A stretch of DNA of 15,684 bases from Pseudomonadota bacterium (GTDB lineage Bacteria; Pseudomonadota; Alphaproteobacteria; Rhizobiales; Beijerinckiaceae): the NCBI GenBank assembly GCA_028876585.1, contig JAGWRL010000314.1:1-15684 (forward strand), read 5' to 3'. Position numbers and translations under genes: made by a program. Positions 8,732 to 15,684 of the stretch are shown here, piece by piece (within the stretch, counting starts at the first letter, position 1; each line of letters begins with the position of its first letter). A model generated the notes under the pieces. The model was given only the letters and a program-made list of their open reading frames with translations. It did no database searches and was not told the origin of the DNA.

Positions 8732-9103
8732 TCATAAAGCAAAACCGATGAGCTGTATTAATTCAACGGTCGACAATACCGAAGGGTTGAGCCCGTCTTC
8801 GAATTGACCTCGGCCCTTTCGCGCAGCCAATACTGCCGATCCAGCCGCCTCCAGTATAGATCGTATTCGATCATGATAAATGCTCGTTGACATTTCGGGT
8901 TCAACCCGGACTCTGTCATCTACTACTAGGAGTTTCAAACCGCGCCCGTCGAGCAAAAATGCGGAATATTCTCCGTTTTTGACGTCAACAGCCTCGAAAT
9001 AGCGCTCCGCGTCCGCAATATTCTTGAATAACGATACGTCTCCTACACGATTTGGGTTGTAGGATTCATTGACGACCACCACCTCTCGAATATCGGTGCT
9101 CAC
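8732..9103 (-). CDS. Hypothetical protein, 123 aa, island gene
   Basis: Not confidently recognised. The product is 123 residues, mostly soluble in character, with a mixed strand/helix pattern: a leading strand (REVVVVN), a segment NIADAERYFEAVDV around residue 28-41, NGEYSAFLLDGRGLKL, a short acidic stretch VRVEPE, then a helix RIRSILEAAGSAVLAARK and a less ordered tail. No signal peptide or membrane segment is visible. The general look, small size and island position recall orphan immunity-type proteins of polymorphic toxin systems, but that is an impression only. GTG at 9103 is chosen because GGAG lies 8 bases upstream; TTG codons at 9109 and 9106 are poorer. It is on the same strand as the PemK-like gene but separated by 181 bp, so it is not an obvious antitoxin partner. 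Confidence 0.6.
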   Translation of the reverse strand: MSTDIREVVVVNESYNPNRVGDVSLFKNIADAERYFEAVDVKNGEYSAFLLDGRGLKLLVVDDRVRVEPEMSTSIYHDRIRSILEAAGSAVLAARKGRGQFEDGLNPSVLSTVELIQLIGFAL

Positions 9104-9232
9104 CAACAATACTCCATGCGCTTTGATTGGAAGAAGATCTTTTTACCGTTAATGGTTGAGATTACCCTGAACGGTAAGTCCATCTCTCAAAATTCAGTCG
9201 TTTTCCAAGGACGCCACGATTTCGCGTCTCTT

Positions 9233-9300
9233 TCAAAAGTAGTTTCGAAAGAGTTTTTTAGATACCTCGGAATCCTTCCTCTTCGACAGAGCGGACAGCC
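9233..9300 (-). pseudogene. Coding-like fragment B, related to 8585-8719
   Basis: A minus-strand stretch reads LSKRKDSEVSKKLFRNYF and then meets TGA at 9233-9235. It shares 14 identical bases (9265-9278) and about 31 of 40 aligned positions with the fragment at 8585-8719. It has no convincing start: upstream it runs into a G-run at the right edge of the island. It precedes the 123-codon gene on the same strand, as fragment A precedes the PemK-like gene. The remaining part of 9104-9357 holds no other gene that can be supported. Confidence 0.28.
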
Positions 9301-9369
9301 CTACGATCCACTCCCCCCCATCCCCCCACCCTAGACATCCGCCGCCGCTACGCCCACATGCGCCCCGCC

Positions 9370-10044
9370 ATGCTGCAAGACGCGCTCGACTCGCTCAACG
9401 ACGTTTTCTCACCCCCCTTTCGCGGCGTGATGGTGAAATCCGTCGCGCTGACGCTCGGCGTGCTGGCGCTCGCCGGCTTCGGGCTCGACCGGGCGGCGCT
9501 GCATTTCGTCACCACTTCGCACGGCTGGCTCGCCGCCGCGATCTCGGTGCTGATCGGCCTGGGCGTGCTGGCGGGGCTGGTGTTGCTGGCGGCGCCGACC
9601 ACCTCGCTGGTGGCGAGCTTTTTCCTCGACGACATCGCCGCCATTGTCGAGCGCGAGATCGACCCCGCCGGGCCGCCCGGCCGGCCGGCGCCGCTGCTCG
9701 ACTCCACGCTGGCGGCGTTGCGTTTCGCCGCGCTGACGCTGGCGGTGATGCTGGCGGCGCTGGCGCTGCTGTTCGTCCCCGGCGTCGGCTTCGCCGCCTG
9801 GTTCGCCGCCAACGCCTATCTGCTCGGGCGCGAATATTTTGAGCTGGCGGCGATGCGGTTCCGCCCGGCGGCGGACGCGCGCGCGATGCGGCGTTATTTC
9901 GCGCTGCCGGTGTTCCTCAACGGGCTGATCGTGGCCGCCTTCGTCTCCGTGCCGATCCTCAATCTGGCGACGCCTTTGTTCGCCACCGCCTTGATGGCGC
10001 GGCTGCACAAGCGGCTGGAGCGTCAGGCGTTCGCCGCCGTTTGA
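9370..10044 (+). CDS. EI24/CysZ-like integral membrane protein
   Basis: Membrane protein of 224 residues resembling the EI24-domain (CysZ-like, DUF540) proteins often labelled sulfate transporter family in alphaproteobacteria. Four main hydrophobic segments are visible, starting VALTLGVLALAGFGLD and WLAAAISVLIGLGVLAG, with the family-like stretch VPGVGFAAWFAANAYLLG followed by REYFELAAMRF near residues 140-165. The opening LQDALDSLNDVFSPPFRGVM is also typical of the group. ATG at 9370 is preferred on that similarity; ATG at 9358 would add four residues, and neither has a clear ribosome site. Codon use returns to the GC-rich norm here, so this gene marks the right flank of the island. Transport substrate is not shown. 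Its 3' end overlaps the convergent SnoaL-like gene by 22 bp. Confidence 0.8.
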   Translation: MLQDALDSLNDVFSPPFRGVMVKSVALTLGVLALAGFGLDRAALHFVTTSHGWLAAAISVLIGLGVLAGLVLLAAPTTSLVASFFLDDIAAIVEREIDPAGPPGRPAPLLDSTLAALRFAALTLAVMLAALALLFVPGVGFAAWFAANAYLLGREYFELAAMRFRPAADARAMRRYFALPVFLNGLIVAAFVSVPILNLATPLFATALMARLHKRLERQAFAAV

Positions 10045-10418
10045 CCCGCCAGCCGCTCGCCCATCATGTGATGCAGCAGGTTGATCCCCTTCAACGGCCG
10101 CGCCATCACCTTGAACTCGACGATGCGGCCGCTGGCGTCCCACGTGATGATGTCGACGCCGTTGATCTCGATCCCCTCGATCGTGGTGGTGAATTCGAGC
10201 ACGGCGGAATTTTCGCCGCGCCATTCCCCGACATAGGCGAAATCGGGGCGCAACAGCACGTCGAACGCGGCGGCGAGATATTTGAGCGTGATCGCCTTGC
10301 CGCGCTGCGGCGCATGCACGATCGGCGAGCGGAACACGACATCCTCGGCCAGCAGGTCGGCCAGCGCCTTCACGTCGCGCGCGTGCGCGATTTCCCGCCA
10401 GCGCTCGATCACATCCAT
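10023..10418 (-). CDS. SnoaL/NTF2-like superfamily protein
   Basis: A 131-residue single-domain protein with the cone-shaped NTF2-like/SnoaL fold pattern: an N-terminal helix (VIERWREIAHARDVKALADL), the conserved LLAEDVVFRSP, a second helix with YLAAAFDVLL, then four strands, including VGEWRGENSAVLEF and INGVDIITWDASGRIVEFKV. The last strand's WD..GRI..F pattern is typical of SnoaL_2 members. Such proteins include isomerases, hydrolases and non-enzymatic partners, so no reaction is assigned. The ATG has GGAGGGG immediately upstream, a strong ribosome site. It is divergent from the alpha/beta hydrolase gene (78 bp between starts), and the two may share a control region. The C-terminal codons overlap the convergent EI24 gene by 22 bp. 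Confidence 0.85.
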   Translation of the reverse strand: MDVIERWREIAHARDVKALADLLAEDVVFRSPIVHAPQRGKAITLKYLAAAFDVLLRPDFAYVGEWRGENSAVLEFTTTIEGIEINGVDIITWDASGRIVEFKVMARPLKGINLLHHMMGERLAGQTAANA

Positions 10419-10496
10419 GGCGCCCCTCCGATTTGCGTTTGACGCCCCGCCGCGCGAACGTTCAAAGCGGAACCATCATCGTCCCGGAGCCCCGCA

Positions 10497-11390
10497 ATGT
10501 CCATCACGCAACTCGACGCCGGCGAGAAACTGGCGCCCGCCAACGGCCTGCACCTGTGCTACCAGACATTTGGCTCGCCCGCCGATCCCGCGCTGGTTCT
10601 GGTGATGGGGCTGGGCGCGCAGATGGTGCTGTGGGAGGACGGCTTCTGCCGGATGCTGGCCGAGCGCGGCTTTCACGTCATCCGCTTCGACAATCGCGAC
10701 ATCGGCAAATCGTCGCGCATCTCGGCGCCGCCGCCCGACCTCGCGCGCGTGTTCGCCGGACAGGAAATGCTGCGCGCGCCCTATACGCTGGCCGACATGG
10801 CGGCCGACACGATCGGGCTGATGGACGCGCTCGGCTTGCCGCAGGCGCATGTCGTGGGCGCGTCGATGGGCGGCATGATCGCGCAGGAAATGGCGATCCG
10901 CCACCCCGAGCGGGTCAGCACGCTGACCTCGATCATGTCGACCACCGGCGAGCGCGGCCTGCCGCCGCCCAAGCCCGAGGTGTGGGCGGCGATGGTCGCG
11001 CCGCCGCCGCTGACGGTGGAGGCGTTCATCGAGGCCAATGTCCGCGTCGCGCGGTTATTGCGCGGCTACGACGACGCGGCGGAGGAGGCCAACGACCGCG
11101 CGCGCTCGGCGCGGGCCGCCGCGCGCGGCCTCAATCCCGCCGGCGGGGCGCGGCAGATGGCGGCGATCATCGCCTCGGGCAGCCGGGCGGAGGCGCTGGG
11201 CGAAGTGAAAATCCCGACGCTGGTGATCCACGGCGCCGACGATCCGCTGGTGCCGGTCGAAGGCGGCCAGGCGACCGCGCGCGCCATTCCCGGCGCGAAA
11301 CTGAAAGTGCTGGAGAAGATGGGCCACACGCTGCCCCGCGCCGTCTGGCCGCCGATCGTCGAGGCCATCGCCGCGCACGCGCGCGGCTAA
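10497..11390 (+). CDS. Alpha/beta hydrolase
   Basis: Predicted cytoplasmic serine hydrolase of 297 residues with a complete catalytic set: nucleophile S123 in VVGASMGG, acid D248 in IHGADDPLVP and base H277 in MGHTLP. The N-terminal region has MGLGAQMVLWEDGF (oxyanion loop area) and RFDNRDIGKSS, typical of a group of hydrolases resembling the aclacinomycin methylesterase RdmC. A helical cap region follows from about residue 150 to 225. Substrate is unknown; esters are the usual targets. The ATG has GGAG eight bases upstream. It faces away from the SnoaL-like gene and its stop overlaps the convergent Uma2-type gene by 4 bp. Confidence 0.9.
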   Translation: MSITQLDAGEKLAPANGLHLCYQTFGSPADPALVLVMGLGAQMVLWEDGFCRMLAERGFHVIRFDNRDIGKSSRISAPPPDLARVFAGQEMLRAPYTLADMAADTIGLMDALGLPQAHVVGASMGGMIAQEMAIRHPERVSTLTSIMSTTGERGLPPPKPEVWAAMVAPPPLTVEAFIEANVRVARLLRGYDDAAEEANDRARSARAAARGLNPAGGARQMAAIIASGSRAEALGEVKIPTLVIHGADDPLVPVEGGQATARAIPGAKLKVLEKMGHTLPRAVWPPIVEAIAAHARG

Positions 11391-11935
11391 TCCCCGAACA
11401 ATTCGCCCATGTCGAACGCCACGCCGGGCGGATCGAGCCGCACCGCGCCGTCGTGCAGGATTCGGGTCTCGATCACGCCCTCGCGCCCGCGGCTATGGTG
11501 GATCAGCACGCGCCGATCGGGATCGACGAGCAGGTAATGCGCCAGACTGGCCAGACTGAAATAGCCCTCCAGCTTGGCGCCGTGGTCGAACGCGGCGGTG
11601 GCGGGGGAGAGGACTTCGACGACGACGACCGGGTTCGTCGTCTCAATGTCGTCGGGTCCCGGCGGGGGACAGAGGATCGACGCATCCGGCACGAACGCAC
11701 GTTTGGCGCTGATCCGGACCGTCACCCCCTCCGAGAGCGCGAGGCAGCGCACACCCGCGCGGCGGACCGCATTGGCCAGCGCGATGGCCGCATTTGTCTT
11801 TACGATGGTGTGACGAATACGCTCCGGCGCCATCAAGCACGGCGCGCCGTCGCGCAATTCCCACTTGCCCTCGCGCCCCTCGGCCCAGACGAGGAACTCG
11901 TCGACGGTCATCAGTTTTTCTGCGGCGTCGCTCAT
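11387..11935 (-). CDS. Uma2 family protein (DUF820, PD-(D/E)XK nuclease fold)
   Basis: A 182-residue protein of the Uma2/DUF820 family, predicted to have a restriction-endonuclease-like fold. Visible features are MTVDEFLVWAE at the start, WELRDG (strand with glutamate), RHTIVKTNAAIAL in a helix, then the putative active site: PD at 83-84, VVVVEVLSP with E107, and K121 in DHGAKLEGY. YLLVDPDRRVLIHH follows as a late strand. Members are often multi-copy in cyanobacteria and also occur in alphaproteobacteria; their role is not established. ATG at 11935 is chosen over TTG at 11944, although no strong ribosome site is present. It stands alone between a convergent hydrolase gene and the co-directional LysR gene, 31 bp downstream of the latter's stop. 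Confidence 0.88.
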   Translation of the reverse strand: MSDAAEKLMTVDEFLVWAEGREGKWELRDGAPCLMAPERIRHTIVKTNAAIALANAVRRAGVRCLALSEGVTVRISAKRAFVPDASILCPPPGPDDIETTNPVVVVEVLSPATAAFDHGAKLEGYFSLASLAHYLLVDPDRRVLIHHSRGREGVIETRILHDGAVRLDPPGVAFDMGELFGD

Positions 11936-11966
11936 GGCGGCCAATCTACCACAGCCTTGGCGCGCG

Positions 11967-12863
11967 TCACCCCCCGCGCCAGCGCAGCGCCTCGATCAGC
12001 AGCGCCAGCGCCGGCGATTGCTGGCGCCGGCTGGGGAAATAGAGGTGGTAGCCGTCGAACGGCTCGCACCAGTCCTCCAGCGCGCGCGCCAGCGTCCCGG
12101 CGGCCAGATCGTCGGCGGCCTGATCTTCGATCACGAAGGCGACGCCGCGCCCGGCCCGCGCCGCCTCCAGCGCCAGCGCGCTGCGGTTGAAGGCGAGTTG
12201 TCCCTCGACCCGCACTTTCAGATCGCGCCCGGCGCGGCTGAATTCCCAGGCGTAGAAGCCGCCGGCGCTGGCCAGCCGCAGGTTGATGCAGGCGTGTTGG
12301 GCGAGTTCGTGCGGGTCTTGCGGCCGGCCGCGCGCGGCGAAATAGGCGGGTGACGCGACGACGGCCATCCGCAGCGGCGGCCCGACGCAGACCGCGATCA
12401 TGTCCTTGGCCAGACTTTCGCCGAGCCGCACGCCGGCGTCGAACCGCTCGGCGACGATGTCGGTCCAGCCCGATTCGGCGTCGATCTCGATCCGGATGTC
12501 GGGATAATCGGCCGCGATCCGGTTCGCCGCCGGCCACAGAACCGTGCGCGCGGCGTGTTCGGAAGCGGTGATCCGCAACGACCCCGCCGGCCTGTCGCGC
12601 GCCCGCGCCAGCGCGTCGAGCCCGCCCGCGATCTCGGCGAAGGCGGGGCGGATCGTCTCCAACAGCCGCTCGCCGGCCCGCGTCAACGCGACGCTGCGGG
12701 TGGTGCGCGCCAGCAGCCGCACGCCGTGGCGCTCCTCCAGCCGCCGCACCGCATGACTCAGCGCCGATTGCGACACGCCGAGTTTTGCCGCCGCGCGGCT
12801 GAACCCGCCCTCCTCGACCACCGCCAGCAGGTTCAAAAGGTCGCCCAAGTCTTCGCGCCGCAT
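11967..12863 (-). CDS. LysR-family transcriptional regulator
   Basis: DNA-binding regulator of 298 residues, the standard LysR length. The N terminus has the winged helix-turn-helix: LLAVVEEGGFSRAAAKLG, then VSQSALSHAVRRLEERHGVRLL and TTRSVALTRAGERLL. The effector domain follows from about residue 90, with GSLRITASEHAART at its start and YFAARGRPQDPHEL near the hinge. It is closest in pattern to the PgrR/DsdC-like group that is often divergent from reductase genes. ATG at 12863 fits the family's usual opening MRREDL; ATG at 12893 would add ten atypical residues. It is divergent from the aldo/keto reductase gene and likely controls that gene, the exporter behind it, and itself. The inducer is unknown. 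Confidence 0.92.
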   Translation of the reverse strand: MRREDLGDLLNLLAVVEEGGFSRAAAKLGVSQSALSHAVRRLEERHGVRLLARTTRSVALTRAGERLLETIRPAFAEIAGGLDALARARDRPAGSLRITASEHAARTVLWPAANRIAADYPDIRIEIDAESGWTDIVAERFDAGVRLGESLAKDMIAVCVGPPLRMAVVASPAYFAARGRPQDPHELAQHACINLRLASAGGFYAWEFSRAGRDLKVRVEGQLAFNRSALALEAARAGRGVAFVIEDQAADDLAAGTLARALEDWCEPFDGYHLYFPSRRQQSPALALLIEALRWRGG

Positions 12864-13977
<1,114 letters not shown>

Positions 13978-13986
<9 letters not shown>

Positions 13987-15198
13987 AAGCCGCTGACCAC
14001 CGTCCGCACGCTGCTGATCCTGAGCGCCCTGATGGCGTTCGGGCCGCTCTCGACCGACCTCTACCTGCCCGCCCTGCCCGCTTTGGGCCGGGCGCTGCGG
14101 GCCGGGCCGGACGAGATGGCGCTCACCTTGTCGAGCTACCTCATCGGCTTCAGCTTCGGCCAGTTGCTGTGGGGGCCGATCGGCGACCGCTACGGCCGCC
14201 GCCTGCCGGTCGCCGCCGGGCTGGCGCTGTTCGTCATCGGCTCGGCCGGCTGCGGCGCCTCGACGACGGCGTGGCAGATGATCGGCTGGCGCGTCGTGCA
14301 ATCCGTCGGCGCCAGCGCCGGGCCGGTGCTGGCGCGCGCGATGGTGCGCGATCTCTACGCGCGCGAGCGTTCGGCGCAGATGCTGTCGACGCTGATGACG
14401 GTGATGGCGATCGCCCCGCTCGCCGGCCCGTTCGTCGGCGGGCAGATCCTCGTGGCCGCCTCGTGGCGGGCGATCTTCTGGACGCTGATGGGCCTCGGTT
14501 GCGCCGCGCTCGCCGCTCTGCTTGTCCTGCCGGAAACGCTGCCCGCCTCGCGCCGCTCGCGCCAGCCGCTCGGCGCGGCGTTCATGGGCTACGCCTCGCT
14601 GGCGCGCGATTCGCGGCTCATCGGCTACGCCGCCATCGGCGGGCTCTACTATGGCGGCATCTTCGCCTATATCGCCGCCTCGCCGTTCGTCTATATCGAA
14701 TATTACCGCGTCCGGCCCGAATGGTTCGGCCTGTTCTTCGCTCTGCCGATCCTCGGCATCATGGCGGTCAACCTCATCAACACGCGGCTGGTGATGCGGT
14801 TCGGCGGCGATCTCTTATGCCGGTTCGGCGCCGGCGCCGCGGCGGCGGCGGGGCTGGTCGCGCTGCTGGAGGCGCGCACGGGCTGGGGCGGCTTCTATGG
14901 GCTGGTGGCGGCGATGGTCGCCTATGGCGCTTCGTCGGGCTTCATCGTCGCCAATTCGGTCGCCGGGGCGCTGGCGGCGTTTCCGCATCGCGCCGGCGGG
15001 GCTTCCGCCTTCGTCGGCGCGTTCCATTACGGCAGCGGCATTTTCAGCGCGGCGCTGGTCGGCTGGCTCGCCGACGGCACGGCGGTTCCGATGGCGGCGA
15101 TTCTGGCGGCGGGCGGCGTCGGCAGCTTCCTGTGCACGCTCGGCCTCGCCCCGGTGGCGGCGACGCCGGTCGCGGTCAAGGAATCCGCGCTCAAATGA
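13978..15198 (+). CDS. Bcr/CflA-type multidrug efflux MFS transporter
   Basis: Inner-membrane proton-driven exporter of 406 residues with 12 likely membrane segments. The first helix carries FGPLSTDLYLPALPALGRAL, characteristic of the drug/H+ antiporter DHA1 family of Bcr/CflA. Helix 2 and the following loop read GFSFGQLLWGPIGDRYGRR, matching the MFS motif A. Motif-C-like glycine/proline residues occur in APLAGPFVGG. Substrates of the family include antibiotics and small metabolites; none can be assigned here. ATG at 13978 follows the tandem repeat directly and has no recognisable Shine-Dalgarno, so translation may depend on ribosomes finishing the upstream reductase gene. The 3' end overlaps the convergent oxidoreductase gene by 8 bp. 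Confidence 0.93.
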
Positions 15199-15684
15199 CG
15201 TTGCGCTCCATAAGCGGCCGCCCGGCCGCGATCCGCTCATAGGCGAAATCCGACAGATCCAGCGCGCGATAGCCGCCGTGGACGATCAATTCGGCCAGCC
15301 CGCGCCCGACCGCCGGCGATTGCTGCACGCCATGGCCGGAGAAGCCGGCCGCGAGATAGGCGTTGTCGAAGCCGGGCAGCCGGCCGACGATGGCGTTGTG
15401 GTCGAAGGTGTTGAGATCGTAATGCCCCGCCCAGGCGCGCACGAGCTTCAACTCCTCGAAGGCGGGGATGCGCGCGGCCAGCGCCGGCCACAGCGTCTCC
15501 TCGAATTGCGGCCAGTCGACCTCGAAATCCTGGGTGTCGGGATCGGGCTCCGGCGCCGGCCCGCCGACGAGGTAATGGCGCCCTTCGGGGCGCACATAGA
15601 CCCCGCTCGGGTCGATCAGCAGCGGGAAGCGATCGCTCAACCGCTTCGCCTCGAACACGAACACGCAGCGTTTGCGCGCCTCCA
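15191..15684 (-). CDS. FAD-dependent oxidoreductase, DAO/FOXRED1-like (partial)
   Basis: Only the C-terminal 163 or so codons are in the window; the frame stays open to base 15684 and the start is beyond the edge. The visible part matches the DAO-family group resembling FOXRED1 and sarcosine-oxidase-like enzymes: FPLLIDPSGVYVRPEG, WAGHYDLNTFDHNAIVG near the middle, then AAGFSGHGVQQSPAVGRG, the typical C-terminal FAD-contacting segment, and ALDLSDFAYERI near the end. It probably oxidises a secondary amine or amino-acid-like substrate. The FAD-binding Rossmann motif at the N terminus is not in the window, so this rests on the C-terminal match. It is convergent with the MFS gene, with an 8-bp overlap. 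Confidence 0.88.
   Translation of the reverse strand, partial: EARKRCVFVFEAKRLSDRFPLLIDPSGVYVRPEGRHYLVGGPAPEPDPDTQDFEVDWPQFEETLWPALAARIPAFEELKLVRAWAGHYDLNTFDHNAIVGRLPGFDNAYLAAGFSGHGVQQSPAVGRGLAELIVHGGYRALDLSDFAYERIAAGRPLMERNVI

Larger units (their letters stand above)
8060..9340. other. AT-richer accessory island
   Basis: Base composition changes abruptly here: T- and A-runs and A/T-ending codons replace the very GC-rich, C/G-ending codons of both flanks. The stretch holds two minus-strand genes (8218-8550 and 8732-9103), two related fragments ahead of them, and no recognisable transposase or integrase. It sits between the glycan cluster and an EI24 membrane protein gene, both core-like. Horizontal acquisition is the likely explanation. 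Edges are placed by eye and uncertain by tens of bases. 7962-8217 holds the hairpins at 8007-8036 and otherwise nothing convincing. Confidence 0.7.

Noticed and set aside
8601..8807. 68-codon plus-strand frame in the island
   Set aside because: No ribosome site or family pattern. It overlaps the end of the better supported minus-strand gene and the fragment at 8585-8719.
9116..9334. 72-codon plus-strand frame at the right island edge
   Set aside because: No Shine-Dalgarno, a proline-run tail from a C-rich stretch, and no recognised family; it overlaps the minus-strand fragment.
8041..9340. AGACATC at both edges of the island as a possible target-site duplication or att repeat
   Set aside because: Seven bases near, but not exactly at, edges that are themselves uncertain, and no integrase or transposase; not enough to claim.
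8060..9357. Integron-style cassettes, because genes alternate with repeats
   Set aside because: No paired GTTRRRY and RYYYAAC core sites were found around the genes, and the repeats do not form attC-like inverted repeats.

Overview
The window is GC-rich, densely packed bacterial chromosome. The gene content points to an alphaproteobacterium, probably of the Hyphomicrobiales (Rhizobiales): RbsA-type sugar importer genes, an EI24/CysZ-like membrane protein, a LysR gene divergent from an aldo/keto reductase, and a FOXRED1-like flavin oxidoreductase. This placement is inferred from family composition and base usage; no rRNA or other marker gene is present.

Layout. (1) 1-121: two near-identical GC-rich hairpins. 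(2) 122-3700: a tightly overlapping operon for a carbohydrate-type ABC importer, made of one double-domain ATPase and two different permeases. The periplasmic binding protein is not in view and may lie upstream of base 1. (3) 3782-7961: an envelope-glycan cluster with a short acyltransferase-3 protein, a GT-C (GT87/DUF2029) glycosyltransferase, a lysophospholipase-like alpha/beta hydrolase, and a GT2 polyprenyl-phosphate glycosyltransferase fused to a GtrA membrane domain. A plausible joint role is making a lipid-linked sugar, transferring it outside the membrane and acylating the product. (4) About 8060-9340: an AT-richer accessory island with a divergent PemK/MazF-like gene, an unrecognised 123-codon gene, and two related non-coding-looking fragments preceding them. 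(5) 9370-11935: core-type genes again (EI24 membrane protein, SnoaL/NTF2-like protein, alpha/beta hydrolase, Uma2-type nuclease-fold protein). (6) 11967-15198: a LysR regulator divergent from an aldo/keto reductase, which is followed by a Bcr/CflA-type drug exporter. (7) 15191-15684: the C-terminal part of a FAD-dependent oxidoreductase that runs off the right edge.

Most interesting points. The aldo/keto reductase-MFS junction is a threefold 11-bp tandem repeat. It places two four-codon mini-reading frames between the genes, each stop overlapping the next start, which looks like a small stop/restart relay. The low-GC island has diverged repeats whose differences look partly synonymous, suggesting decayed paralogous coding fragments interspersed with its two small genes. 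The PemK-like protein also appears to lack the usual catalytic arginine.

No tRNA, rRNA, CRISPR array, complete insertion sequence or replication origin was seen. Very long open frames on both strands inside the GC-rich genes are composition shadows and were left out.
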